Shown here: positions 18,369 to 26,958 of the stretch, piece by piece
Layout: every line of letters starts with the position of its first letter
How positions within the stretch are numbered: the first letter of the stretch is position 1
Source: Prochlorococcus marinus XMU1402
GTDB taxonomy: Bacteria; Cyanobacteriota; Cyanobacteriia; PCC-6307; Cyanobiaceae
DNA: 64,000 nt
Assembly (NCBI RefSeq): GCF_017696205.1
Contig: NZ_JAAORD010000001.1
Coordinates: 744,001-808,000 of the forward strand
Reading direction: 5' to 3'
The notes under the pieces: model-generated
Told to the model about the DNA's origin: nothing
What the model saw: the letters and a program-made list of their open reading frames with translations, nothing else
Database searches by the model: none
Made by a program: the position numbers and the translations under genes

Positions 18369-19985
18369 TTACTTTGAACTTGATCTTCCTAATCCTTGAA
18401 GGATTCCTTTACCAACTAAACCGATAGCTTTGCCAACGACCTTTGTAAGGAAAGTTACGAAAAGATTACCGATATATCTTACAGCAACTTCTAACTGCGG
18501 CGCTATTGCATCTCTTATCTCAACTAACAATGTAACTTGTTTTTGTAGCCATTCTAGATTCTCTAATTCTTTCTCCCTATTTTCATTCTTAAAGTATCGG
18601 GTAAATTTTTTATCGATAATATCAATATATTCTCGTTTACTCTCATACAAGTAGATAGGCATATAAATATAGTCATGCCAGCGATTGTAGTTATTAATAT
18701 TATTTCTAAATCTTTCAAAATTTCTTGTCGATTGTAATTCGGGATTTATAAGTACAGTCCTTAATTCAGGCCAAGAAGAACAAATATTAAAGATTTCAGA
18801 AGCTAATAAATTACAGTTCCTTATTGTCCAATTTGAAATTATATTTTCAAGGATCAAAAACGATTCTGTTTCATATAGAGGGAGTAATTTCCCATCATAA
18901 TCAATAGCTTCATTTTTAATAATTGGCTCAATAAACATTATTGCTTCATGTGATTCTCTATCTATCTCTTCGCAACTTACTTCACTATAAATAAAATCAT
19001 TTATTGAAATAGATTCGCCTCCTTTTTTTAATCGATAATAGCTGTCTGTGATATTTGAAATTGTATTAACTTTAAGTTCTTTTATAAGAGAATTTAAATC
19101 ATCTTTAAAATCTTTCTCTTTATAGTTTTCCTTAATATTTTTTACTAAATTATTTAACTCCTCTAACATTTTGCAAATTAGTCTTGAAATGAATTCTTTC
19201 TTTATTCCTGAGAGAATTATTGATGAATTATTAAATTCAACCTGTAAGTTAGTTGAGCTATACCTTGCTTTTAGTCTATCTAAAATTAAATTCCATATTT
19301 CTGTAGTGTTTTTATCTTTTATGAATACAGTGTTATTATTTTCAAGATTAATGTTATTTTCAGTGTAAACTGCCTCTGTATAAAGTTCTAATGAGTTACC
19401 CCATAAGAAAATTAGAAAAGATTTTGCAGTAATAAGTTCTCTTAATCTTCCTTTTAAAATGAATTTATAAAATTCGGGTGTTGAATTAGAGTTGACATAT
19501 TTAAATATATAATTTATTTCAGAATCTATTTGTTTAAGACCTGAAGTTAGAATTTTTTGACTAAAAGAGAGAGGCTTATTTTTGTTTGATTGAACTCGGG
19601 AATTATTTTCAATATCAAATACCCTTCCTCCATTTAAAATGGTATTAATAGATTCAAGAACTTTTTCTGCACTAGGATTTAAAAGAAAACCTTCAGCATT
19701 TAACGATGGAGGGGTATTTGTTTCATAAACAAGTTCGCCAGAGAGAATTATAAGAAACTTTGACTCATCATATCTTTCTCTTAATTTTAATAATTCTAAT
19801 CTTATAAGATCTTCTGATTGGAAATTAAGAACATTCCAAATAACTAAATCCGGAGTTCTATCACCTGTTCCATTATTAAAATTAATGTCTAAATTTTGGT
19901 CTAGTGATGTTAACTTAAGCGATAAAGACTCTGCTATTAAGCTTGGAGCAATAATCAATATCGATTTTTTTGAAATTAATTCCAA
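18369..19985 (-). CDS. DUF3685-family protein with receiver-like N terminus
   Basis: This 538-residue cyanobacterial and plastid protein family has no known function. The first 120 residues resemble a response-regulator receiver (ILIIAPSLIAESLSLKL ... PDLVIWNV ... FLIILSGE) but lack a convincing phospho-acceptor Asp. A long helical middle is followed by the conserved LEWLQKQVTLLVEIRDAIAPQLEVAVRYIGNL and a hydrophobic, glycine-rich C-terminal segment that could associate with membranes. It is the first gene of the minus-strand run down to the CofE-like gene. Confidence 0.82.
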   Translation of the reverse strand: MELISKKSILIIAPSLIAESLSLKLTSLDQNLDINFNNGTGDRTPDLVIWNVLNFQSEDLIRLELLKLRERYDESKFLIILSGELVYETNTPPSLNAEGFLLNPSAEKVLESINTILNGGRVFDIENNSRVQSNKNKPLSFSQKILTSGLKQIDSEINYIFKYVNSNSTPEFYKFILKGRLRELITAKSFLIFLWGNSLELYTEAVYTENNINLENNNTVFIKDKNTTEIWNLILDRLKARYSSTNLQVEFNNSSIILSGIKKEFISRLICKMLEELNNLVKNIKENYKEKDFKDDLNSLIKELKVNTISNITDSYYRLKKGGESISINDFIYSEVSCEEIDRESHEAIMFIEPIIKNEAIDYDGKLLPLYETESFLILENIISNWTIRNCNLLASEIFNICSSWPELRTVLINPELQSTRNFERFRNNINNYNRWHDYIYMPIYLYESKREYIDIIDKKFTRYFKNENREKELENLEWLQKQVTLLVEIRDAIAPQLEVAVRYIGNLFVTFLTKVVGKAIGLVGKGILQGLGRSSSK

Positions 19986-20064
19986 GATTACATTTCTTAT
20001 CTCTTATACAAAATTAACTAACAATTACTGCAAACACCAGCCTTAAATTGATTTTTATACTCTT

Positions 20065-20832
20065 TTAAGCATAGTAATTTCTGTTTAAATCAAAGTCATT
20101 TAATCTGTCTGATGACAATACATTATTCGCTTCGTTTATCGTGAATTTATTTTCATATAGAGCTTTACCTACAATTACTCCAAAGAGTCCAGAGTTTTCA
20201 AATTTTACTAACGATAATAAATCAGAAATTGAGCCAACACCTCCTGAGGCTATTACTGGAATATCTGTAATTTCAAGTATGCTTTTTATGAATTCTTCAT
20301 TTGTCCCTTCTAACGTACCATCTGTATTTATATCTGTAACAATAAAACTAGCAATTTTAAATGAAGAAAATTCTTTTACTAGATCTGTGGCGAAAACATT
20401 AGATTGCTCAAGCCAACCCCTTGTACTAACTTTTCCATCTTTTGCATCTATCCCAACAATTATCCTTCCAGGAAATTTATTTGATAACTCTTTAACTAGG
20501 TCTTTATTTTCTATTGCAGAGGTTCCCAAGATAACTTTCTCAATACCATAAGAAAATAGTTGTTCTATCCTTTCTTGAGACCTTATTCCACCTCCTATTT
20601 GAATAGGTATGTTAACTGTTTTTGCAATCTTTTTTATTGATTTATCGTTTGTTGGGGATCCAGTTTTTGCAGCATCCAAATCAACTATATGTATATATTT
20701 TGCCCCTTCGCTTTCCCAAAATTTAGCTTGCTCATGAGGCTCTTTAGTGAAGTCTTTTCTTTTATTAAAGTCGCCTTTAAAAAGCCTTACACATTTACCA
20801 TTCATTAAATCAATTGCAGGTATTAGGTCCAT
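20065..20832 (-). CDS. hisA: ProFAR isomerase, histidine biosynthesis
   Basis: This 255-residue TIM-barrel isomerase performs the fourth histidine step. The catalytic aspartates sit in IPAIDLMNGKCVRL (Asp8) and VTDINTDGT (about 130). Phosphate-binding glycine loops are visible in IGGGIRS and ASGGVGS. Length is normal. It is transcribed away from the epimerase gene that starts 93 bp further on. No other his gene lies in the window. Confidence 0.97.
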   Translation of the reverse strand: MDLIPAIDLMNGKCVRLFKGDFNKRKDFTKEPHEQAKFWESEGAKYIHIVDLDAAKTGSPTNDKSIKKIAKTVNIPIQIGGGIRSQERIEQLFSYGIEKVILGTSAIENKDLVKELSNKFPGRIIVGIDAKDGKVSTRGWLEQSNVFATDLVKEFSSFKIASFIVTDINTDGTLEGTNEEFIKSILEITDIPVIASGGVGSISDLLSLVKFENSGLFGVIVGKALYENKFTINEANNVLSSDRLNDFDLNRNYYA

Positions 20833-20924
20833 AGAATCATCCTTTTCATTAATTACTTATAAGTAGTACTATTCAATATGTAATTCTATTTAAGATTACT
20901 ACTTCAGTTAAATATTTTTTGAAT

Positions 20925-21845
20925 ATGAAAATTCTTGTAATGGGTGGCACTAGATTTGTTGGCAAGTCTTTGGTTGGAAAGTTATTAAGTAATAATTATG
21001 ATATTGATATTTTCACGAGAGGTAATAAAAGTAATCCTGAAAAAACAAATTTAATTAAGGGTGATAGAAATAATTCAGACGATATCGTAAAGATAAGAAA
21101 TAAAAAGTATGATGTTGTTTATGATATCTCTGGACGAGAGTTAGAACAAACCAAACTTCTTATAGAAAATTTAGATAACTCTTTCCAAAGATATGTATAT
21201 GTCAGCTCTGCAGGTGTCTATAAAGATAATTGTGAACTACCCTTATCCGAAGTTGATCCAATTGATCCAGATAGTAGGCACAAGGGAAAGTATGAGACAG
21301 AAAATTGGTTAAAAACCCAAAAAATTCCTTTTACAAGTTTTAGACCTACTTATATTTATGGTCCAGGAAATTATAATAAAATTGAAAATTGGTTTTTTGA
21401 AAGGTTATTTACTAAAAAATCTATACCAATCCCAGGTGACGGGTCTTTAATTACTCAGCTAGGCCATGTTTCTGATTTAACTGATGTAATGATTAGGTGC
21501 ATAAATTTTGAAAATTCCAAAAATAATATTTACAACTGTTCAGGTGAAAAAGGAGTAACAATAAAGGGTTTAATTTATTTCTGTGCGAACGTTCTTGGAT
21601 TAAACCAAAATGAGATTTCTTTAAGAACATTTGATTATCTAAAATTAGATCCTAAATCTCGAAAGGGATTTCCAATTAGATTAAATCATTATCAGACTGA
21701 TATATCTAAGATAAAACGTGATTTAGAGTGGGTGCCAACTTTTGATTTATTTAATGGTTTAAAGGATAGTTTTGTGAAAGATTTTAATAATAAAAAGAGT
21801 GTGGAGTTTGACGAAAATTCAGATAATATTCTTTTTAATTCTTAA
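20925..21845 (+). CDS. NAD-dependent epimerase-like protein, CSP41b type
   Basis: This extended short-chain dehydrogenase/epimerase of 306 residues begins KILVMGGTRFVGK. It keeps a YxxxK-like pair (HKGKYETENWL) and the conserved FRPTYIYGPGNY. The pattern resembles chloroplast stem-loop-binding protein CSP41, an epimerase-fold RNA-binding protein, as well as nucleotide-sugar epimerases. The function is therefore ambiguous. I prefer the second ATG (MKILVMGG) over the one two codons upstream at 20919. Its 3' end overlaps convergent pgsA by 27 bp. Confidence 0.85.
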   Translation: MKILVMGGTRFVGKSLVGKLLSNNYDIDIFTRGNKSNPEKTNLIKGDRNNSDDIVKIRNKKYDVVYDISGRELEQTKLLIENLDNSFQRYVYVSSAGVYKDNCELPLSEVDPIDPDSRHKGKYETENWLKTQKIPFTSFRPTYIYGPGNYNKIENWFFERLFTKKSIPIPGDGSLITQLGHVSDLTDVMIRCINFENSKNNIYNCSGEKGVTIKGLIYFCANVLGLNQNEISLRTFDYLKLDPKSRKGFPIRLNHYQTDISKIKRDLEWVPTFDLFNGLKDSFVKDFNNKKSVEFDENSDNILFNS

Positions 21846-22358
21846 ATAGCCTAATAAAGTCACAAAAGTCAGGATGAATCCTAACCAATAAAAAATTAAA
21901 GCCAAATTATTCAATAAGCTAATTTTTAATGGTGTAAAGAAGGTAATTACTGAAATAAAAAAGAAAAATGTTTTATATTTACCTAACATAGATGCTGGTA
22001 AACCGTCTTTTGTAGAGTTCCTCAGGCTAGAGATAATTAATTCTCTTAATAAAATTAATGACAAAGACCAGAAGGGTATCAAATTATTCTTACAAATGAA
22101 GGTTAATGGAATTAAATAGAATACTTTATCGCTTAAGGGATCAAGGATAGCTCCTAATCTGGTTTTAAGATTAAATTTCCTTGCAATTAACCCGTCAAAA
22201 TAATCAGTTAAACCTCCAATAATAATCAATATAAATACATAAAAAGGTCTATTAATTTCTAAAAAAAGTATTAATGGAAATACAAGGAAAAGGCGAAATA
22301 TCGATAATAAGTTGGGAATATTCAATGCCAAATTTTTAGGATTTTTTTTTAATGACAA
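21819..22358 (-). CDS. pgsA: CDP-diacylglycerol-glycerol-3-phosphate phosphatidyltransferase
   Basis: It makes phosphatidylglycerol phosphate, the precursor of the only phospholipid of thylakoids. The CDP-alcohol transferase signature D-x2-DG-x2-AR-x8-G-x3-D-x3-D is complete in the segment DYFDGLIARK through LGAILDPLSDK (about 50-75). Several hydrophobic segments follow, as expected of this 179-residue membrane enzyme. The 3' end overlaps the epimerase gene tail by 27 bp in convergent orientation. Confidence 0.94.
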   Translation of the reverse strand: MSLKKNPKNLALNIPNLLSIFRLFLVFPLILFLEINRPFYVFILIIIGGLTDYFDGLIARKFNLKTRLGAILDPLSDKVFYLIPLTFICKNNLIPFWSLSLILLRELIISSLRNSTKDGLPASMLGKYKTFFFFISVITFFTPLKISLLNNLALIFYWLGFILTFVTLLGYLRIKKNII

Positions 22359-22542
22359 ATTAGTTTTTGTATATAAAAAATATATTACACTCTCAACAAG
22401 CTTAAATTTTTAGTAAAAGTTTTAAATGGTTTTTAATATTAGATACTAAAATTCAATTTAAATCTGAATCCTAAAAATTATAAACTCAACTTCTATATAT
22501 GAATGATGATGTTTTATATTACAAAATTATTCCATATATCTA

Positions 22543-23154
22543 ATGCAGCCTCATAGCCTAAAGCTATCTCCAGAATCTGATTTGATAAATTCAATTAAAG
22601 ATTATTCTTTATCGAATAATTTATACGGGTATGTATCTGGAGTGGTTGGTAATCTTAGAACAGTTTGTATTCAATGCCCAGGAAATCAAGAAATAAATAA
22701 ATTTGAGGGAAATCTAGAGATAGTTTCTTTAACTGGACATTTTAATAAAGGAGATGTTCATTTACATTTGAGTTTTGCAGATGAGGGATGTAATGTCTTT
22801 GGCGGGCATGTTGAGGAGGGATGTATTGTAAAAAAAGGTACTGATATATTATTACTTTCTTATGAACAAAAAATTATTAATATCTCAAATAATGATTTAT
22901 TAAAAAATGAATCACGTGTAAAAGCATATATTTTAAAGGATTGTCCTTGGTCTAAAAGAGCAATTAGGTTGCTTAATTCTTTATCTATCCCTCATGAAGT
23001 TACTTTAATAGACAACGATGAGAGCTTTCAAAAAATAATGGCTCAAAGTAGTCATAATACTTTCCCTCAAATATTTTTGGATAATAAATTTTTTGGAGGA
23101 TATGATGAACTTTCAGAACAAGCAAAATTGGATAACTTAATTTCATTTAAGTAA
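22543..23154 (+). CDS. PPC/DUF296 domain fused to monothiol glutaredoxin
   Basis: Residues 1-120 form a PPC (DUF296) domain, recognised by YVSGVVGNL, EGNLEIVSLTGHF and the histidine and glycine-rich HLHLSFADEGCNVFGGHVEEGCIV. Residues 128-203 are a glutaredoxin with the active site CPWS and the cis-proline segment TFPQIFLDNKFFGGYDEL. PPC domains in plants bind AT-rich DNA; in bacteria their role is unclear. The fusion suggests redox control of the PPC part, or a metal- or thiol-linked activity. The single ATG at 22543 is unambiguous. Confidence 0.86.
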   Translation: MQPHSLKLSPESDLINSIKDYSLSNNLYGYVSGVVGNLRTVCIQCPGNQEINKFEGNLEIVSLTGHFNKGDVHLHLSFADEGCNVFGGHVEEGCIVKKGTDILLLSYEQKIINISNNDLLKNESRVKAYILKDCPWSKRAIRLLNSLSIPHEVTLIDNDESFQKIMAQSSHNTFPQIFLDNKFFGGYDELSEQAKLDNLISFK

Positions 23155-23163
23155 TCTATATTT

Positions 23164-23352
23164 TTAACTATCACGATTAGTAAGCTTTTCAGCAAATAAT
23201 TCGTCCTCTAACTGCTTTATTAATCTTGATACAAGACTTTGAAATTCTGGTTGACAGCCTTTAAATGCAGCTTTATGTCTTATTGGCTCATTTCTAGTTC
23301 TTAAATCAGTAAGCATTAATTGTAATGCGTCAATTTTGGGATTTATTTTCAT
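23164..23352 (-). CDS. Small conserved protein of unknown function
   Basis: This 62-residue basic-acidic protein is predicted to be mostly helical (KIDALQLMLTDLRTRNEPIRHKAAFKGC...LVSRLIKQLEDELFAEKL). It has no signal peptide or membrane segment and one cysteine. It lies 26 bp downstream of the SDR gene on the same strand and is convergent with the PPC-glutaredoxin gene 9 bp away. Reading-frame length and base composition fit a real gene, but I cannot name a family. Confidence 0.7.
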   Translation of the reverse strand: MKINPKIDALQLMLTDLRTRNEPIRHKAAFKGCQPEFQSLVSRLIKQLEDELFAEKLTNRDS

Positions 23353-23378
23353 AGTTTTAATTTATATATTTACATCTT

Positions 23379-24038
23379 TTAAATCATTTGCATAGCTTTT
23401 TTAAAAGATATCTTTTTATTATCATTCGAACTTGTAACTTCTATTAATTTATTTATGGATTCTTTGTTTTTTAAAGAATCTATACAACATTGCGCAACTA
23501 ATCTTCTTGGGATTGATCCATTAATTTGAGTATCCTCCTTTGAATAATTTATATTTTCTGATTTAATATCTTCATTTTCCTTTAATCCTCCAGGTCTAAT
23601 AATAGTCCATTCGAAATTTGAATTTCGTAGAAAGTTTTCACCTAATTTCTTCCAAATAAGAATTAAACCAAATAAGTTTAATGGGTGAAATAATTTACCA
23701 GTACACAGGGAACTAACTAAAATGACTCTTTTAATACCAACTCTTTTGCAACTTTCTAATTGCCTGTATACACCTAATGCATCAACCTTTGCAGGACCAG
23801 TTAAATCCAATGATGCTCTCGCTCCAGTCGCAATTATCAAAGCATCAATATTTTTTAAAGCTTTATCAAGCTCTCCTTTATTGTCTAATGAAACCCTAAT
23901 TGTTTCTATACTCTCTAGTCCTGCTGAAACTTTTGAATTCTTTCTGATGATTTGCCTTACTTTATATCCTCTTTTAAATGCTTCTTCTGAGATTCTATAA
24001 CCTGTTTTTCCCGATGCACCAGTAATTGCTATTTTCAT
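23379..24038 (-). CDS. NAD(P)-binding SDR-type protein
   Basis: This 219-residue atypical short-chain dehydrogenase begins with ITGASGKTGYRISEEAFKRGY, a dinucleotide-binding glycine motif. It contains ALIIATGARASLD and VILVSSLCTGK, and WTIIRPGGLKENE near the end, as in plastid and cyanobacterial NmrA/YwnB-like proteins. No catalytic YxxxK is evident. It is likely a sensor, chaperone or reductase with unknown substrate. nth lies 35 bp upstream on the same strand. Confidence 0.85.
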   Translation of the reverse strand: MKIAITGASGKTGYRISEEAFKRGYKVRQIIRKNSKVSAGLESIETIRVSLDNKGELDKALKNIDALIIATGARASLDLTGPAKVDALGVYRQLESCKRVGIKRVILVSSLCTGKLFHPLNLFGLILIWKKLGENFLRNSNFEWTIIRPGGLKENEDIKSENINYSKEDTQINGSIPRRLVAQCCIDSLKNKESINKLIEVTSSNDNKKISFKKAMQMI

Positions 24039-24073
24039 GATTAAAAAACTAATTTAAATATTATATAAATTTC

Positions 24074-24727
24074 TTAAGGCTTTTTACATATAAATTTCTT
24101 TTTTCTTTTGGGATAAAGAGTGCGACATAAATAACATTTTGTTCCATCACAGCCTCTTGCTGTACAGTATTCTCTGCCATAAAAGATTATTTGCAAATGT
24201 AAGGTATTCCAATCATTAACAGGAAATATTTTTTTTAGGTCTTTTTCTGTTTGAACTACGCTATCTCCATTTGATAGCCCCCATCTTTGTGCCAACCTGT
24301 GTATGTGGGTATCTACTGGGAATGAGGGTATTTTGAACACTTGAGACATTACAACTGATGCTGTTTTATGTCCTACCCCGGGAAGAGATTCAAGCTTCTC
24401 AAAAGAATCCGGGATCGTTCCATTATGTTTCTCAATCAATAATTTAGATAAGTTATATATGTTCTTTGATTTTTGATTAGATAGACCTAAAAATTTTATG
24501 TATTCGTAAATGCCATTAATACCTAGCTGCATCATCTTTTCTGGATTATCTGCAACTTTAAATAAGTTTTTTGTTAATTCATTAACCTTCTTATCTGTTG
24601 ATTGAGCACTTAAAACTACGGCGACTAGAAGTGTATATGCATTTGTATGATCAAGGGGTATTGGAGGCGATGGATATAGCTTTTTGAGTTCCTTGCGTAT
24701 TATTTCTGCTCTTTCAGACTTTCTCAT
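24074..24727 (-). CDS. nth: Endonuclease III with shifted cluster cysteines
   Basis: This DNA glycosylase/AP lyase removes oxidised pyrimidines. The helix-hairpin-helix LESLPGVGHKTASVV carries the catalytic lysine, and VDTHIHRLAQRWGL the catalytic aspartate. Four cysteines follow, but spaced C-x4-C-x4-C-x2-C (CTARGCDGTKCYLC) and not the usual C-x6-C-x2-C-x5-C. A [4Fe-4S] cluster may still form. Length 217 is normal, with a basic KKKFICKKP tail. A palindrome at 24748-24763 sits between its start and the divergent ABC ATPase. Confidence 0.93.
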   Translation of the reverse strand: MRKSERAEIIRKELKKLYPSPPIPLDHTNAYTLLVAVVLSAQSTDKKVNELTKNLFKVADNPEKMMQLGINGIYEYIKFLGLSNQKSKNIYNLSKLLIEKHNGTIPDSFEKLESLPGVGHKTASVVMSQVFKIPSFPVDTHIHRLAQRWGLSNGDSVVQTEKDLKKIFPVNDWNTLHLQIIFYGREYCTARGCDGTKCYLCRTLYPKRKKKFICKKP

Positions 24728-24747
24728 TAAATTTGAAAATTAAATGG

Positions 24748-24763
24748 TGTATAAAATTATACA
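24748..24763. promoter_or_regulatory. 16-bp palindrome, candidate CRP-family operator
   Basis: TGTATAAAATTATACA consists of 7-base arms TGTATAA and TTATACA around AA. The TGT-N10-ACA layout is that of CRP/FNR-family sites. It lies 20 bp upstream of nth and 41 bp upstream of the divergent iron-type ABC ATPase. A CRP-family regulator is encoded 2.2 kb away. AT-rich sequence makes chance palindromes common, so binding is only a hypothesis. Confidence 0.4.
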
Positions 24764-24804
24764 AGGGATATTTTAGGTGAATATTTTCTGCTAACTTAAT
24801 ATAT

Positions 24805-25881
24805 TTGAATAAGAAGAACTTAGTGAAAAATGATGCGTTAATAATTGATGATTTGCATCATAAATATGATAAGCGAGAATGTTCAAATTGGATATTAAAC
24901 GATATTAACCTGAAAATTGAAAATGGCGAATTGTTAGGGTTGCTTGGTCCTTCTGGTTGCGGAAAAACTACTCTTTTAAGATTAATCGCGGGGTTCGAAT
25001 ATCCCTCTAGAGGCAGTATTTCTCTAAATGATAAGGAAATTTCAAGTAGGAAAAAAATTCTTAGTCCTGAGAAAAGAAATATTGGAATGGTTTTTCAAGA
25101 CTATGCACTTTTTCCTCACTTAACTGTTTTGGAAAATGTAATTTTTGGTTTGAAAAACAAAAAAGACAGATCTAGAGTTGATTATTTATTAAATGTAGTT
25201 GGTCTTGATAGTTTTGTTGGAAGGTACCCACATGAACTTTCTGGAGGCCAAAAACAAAGACTCGCAATTGCGAGAGCTCTTGCTCCAGGGACAAATTTTA
25301 TTTTATTAGATGAACCGTTTTGTAGTCTTGATATGCATGTCAAACTAAAATTAAGAAGTGAACTCCCTAACATTCTTAAAGGTTGTAATGCAAGCGGGTT
25401 AATGGTTACTCATGATCCCGAAGAAGCGATGTCAATTTGCGATAAAGTCGCCGTTATGAATGATGGAAAAATACATCAAATTGATACACCAATTAACCTT
25501 CTAAATAATCCCAAGACCATATTTGTTAGTAGTTTTATTTTGGGCAATAATATTATTAATCTCCAAAAATATGGTAATTCATATAGTTCTTGTTTAGGTG
25601 AAATAAATTGTTCAGAGTATTTGAAAAATATAAGTATCAAAAGTATGTCAATTTCCCCTAAATTTATTTCAATTAAAAAAGCAGAATTTGGTGATGCGAT
25701 TATTATATCTAAAGAATTTCTTGGAGAATTTCTTATATATAAAGTATCTATTAATGGAAACATATTAAGAGTTAGAACTGATATTAATAATCTCTTTAAT
25801 AATGGTGATAAATGTTTTCTTTCTATTAATAAAAATAGTTATTATTTTTTATATCCCGGAGCATATAAGGAATATATATAG
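24805..25881 (+). CDS. ABC transporter ATPase, iron(III)-type FutC/FbpC-like
   Basis: This 358-residue importer ATPase has Walker A GPSGCGKTT, the Q-loop in VFQDYALFPHL, the signature LSGGQKQRLAIARAL and Walker B FILLDEPFCSLD. A C-terminal TOBE-like region follows from about residue 240. The FQDYALFPHLTV segment and overall length match ferric iron and other CUT/FbpC ATPases. Its permease and binding protein are not adjacent. Start is TTG; no ATG lies close. The neighbouring ferritin and Fur-like sites support an iron role, which is an inference. Confidence 0.85.
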   Translation: MNKKNLVKNDALIIDDLHHKYDKRECSNWILNDINLKIENGELLGLLGPSGCGKTTLLRLIAGFEYPSRGSISLNDKEISSRKKILSPEKRNIGMVFQDYALFPHLTVLENVIFGLKNKKDRSRVDYLLNVVGLDSFVGRYPHELSGGQKQRLAIARALAPGTNFILLDEPFCSLDMHVKLKLRSELPNILKGCNASGLMVTHDPEEAMSICDKVAVMNDGKIHQIDTPINLLNNPKTIFVSSFILGNNIINLQKYGNSYSSCLGEINCSEYLKNISIKSMSISPKFISIKKAEFGDAIIISKEFLGEFLIYKVSINGNILRVRTDINNLFNNGDKCFLSINKNSYYFLYPGAYKEYI

Positions 25882-26082
25882 ATTTTTTTATAGGCAATTA
25901 CACTTGCCCCCCTTCCAATTAGAGCATTTTTTCTTTTTACATTTCTTTTTTTTACTTTTATATATTTTATTAGTTAATAGCAGTTCAGAAAAACTGTACT
26001 GTAAATTCATTTATAATATTGAGATTGATTTTCATTATCATATTATTTAATTTAATTTAAAGGATTAATTAATTACTAATTT

Positions 26083-26098
26083 ATACAAAATGTTGTAT
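26083..26098. promoter_or_regulatory. Palindrome upstream of ferritin
   Basis: ATACAA-AATG-TTGTAT is a perfect 6-4-6 inverted repeat ending 25 bp before the ferritin ATG. It contains TAC-N8-GTA and shares the TTATACA half-site with the palindrome upstream of the ABC ATPase, though in the opposite orientation. Its position near the expected core promoter would suit repression. The role is unproven. Confidence 0.35.
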
Positions 26099-26123
26099 TA
26101 TTTAAGTAGTTTCTTATTGAGCA

Positions 26124-26678
26124 ATGAAAGAAAATAACCTTAAGTTAAAGAAATTAATTAATTTTGGTCCATCTGGAAGAGCTGTCGCGCAACCAATTGA
26201 CAAAAGTTTATTAGATAATATTTTTGAACATTTAACAATGGAAAGATATGCCAATGTTCAATATTTTTCCATATACCTCTGGTTTCAAGAACGTGATTTA
26301 AATGGATTTGCTTCTCATTTTCTAAGTGAATCACAAGGTGAAATGGAACACGCTCAGAAATTTGCAGATTATTTAATTGCAAGAGGAGAAAGCGTAAAAT
26401 TAGATGAAATTCCTTCACCAGTTCAAGCATGGGATTCAATAGAGGATGTGATTTCTTATTCTTTCAACATGGAGGCTGATTTAACCTCATCTCTGCAACA
26501 ACTTTATTCTATTTCAGAAAGAATTTCAGATACAAGAACTAACGTATTTTTAGATCCAATCATTGAGGCTCAAACAAAATCAGAAGATGAATTCGCAAAC
26601 ATACTTGGTAAAGTAAAGTTTGCTTCTAATCAACCATCTGCAATCTTATTGATAGATAGTGATTTAAAGAAAAAATAG
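26124..26678 (+). CDS. Non-haem ferritin
   Basis: This 184-residue four-helix-bundle protein oxidises and stores iron as a 24-mer. Ferroxidase-centre residues are visible as E in HLTMERYANVQYF, ExxH in GEMEHAQKFADYL, and Q/E residues near DPIIEAQTKSEDEF. No haem-binding methionine is obvious, so it is the ferritin and not the bacterioferritin type. Ferritin is known in Prochlorococcus. The last 15 bases overlap a convergent small gene. A palindrome lies just upstream of the start. Confidence 0.95.
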   Translation: MKENNLKLKKLINFGPSGRAVAQPIDKSLLDNIFEHLTMERYANVQYFSIYLWFQERDLNGFASHFLSESQGEMEHAQKFADYLIARGESVKLDEIPSPVQAWDSIEDVISYSFNMEADLTSSLQQLYSISERISDTRTNVFLDPIIEAQTKSEDEFANILGKVKFASNQPSAILLIDSDLKKK

Positions 26679-26954
26679 ATTACTTTCAAATTTATTTTCA
26701 GTCAATGTTCTTTTCGTTATTTCAACGAGTAACTTAGAAAAGTTAATTTGCTCAGTATTATTTTTATTTAAGAGCTCAGCTATTCTATAAATCTCATTAA
26801 CTCTTTTAAAAATATTTTTGTTTTCAGAAAATAATCTTCCCTTCAATGCTTTATTTTCTGTAGTTTTGTATGATTGCTTGATATTTCTGAGTCTATTCGA
26901 TAAAATTTCAACTTCCATTAACAAGTTGTTAGTAAGTGATTGTGATTCCTTCAT
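26664..26954 (-). CDS. Small helical protein downstream of CRP-family regulator
   Basis: With the ATG at 26954 this encodes 96 residues, highly charged and helical (TNNLLMEVEILSNRLRNIKQSYKTTENKALKGRLF), with no membrane segment. The start was chosen because it lies 4 bp after the regulator's stop codon; the longer frame to 27014 would run through the regulator's C terminus. It ends inside the last 15 bases of ferritin. It may function with the regulator. No family is recognised. Confidence 0.68.
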   Translation of the reverse strand: MKESQSLTNNLLMEVEILSNRLRNIKQSYKTTENKALKGRLFSENKNIFKRVNEIYRIAELLNKNNTEQINFSKLLVEITKRTLTENKFESNLFFL

Positions 26955-26958
26955 ATTT

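Noticed and set aside
25802-26050. 82-codon plus-strand frame overlapping the end of the ABC ATPase
   Set aside because: It starts inside the ATPase in another phase and becomes low-complexity Phe/Leu/His sequence from a T-rich spacer; no start signal. The 242-bp spacer to ferritin otherwise holds only the palindrome already listed.
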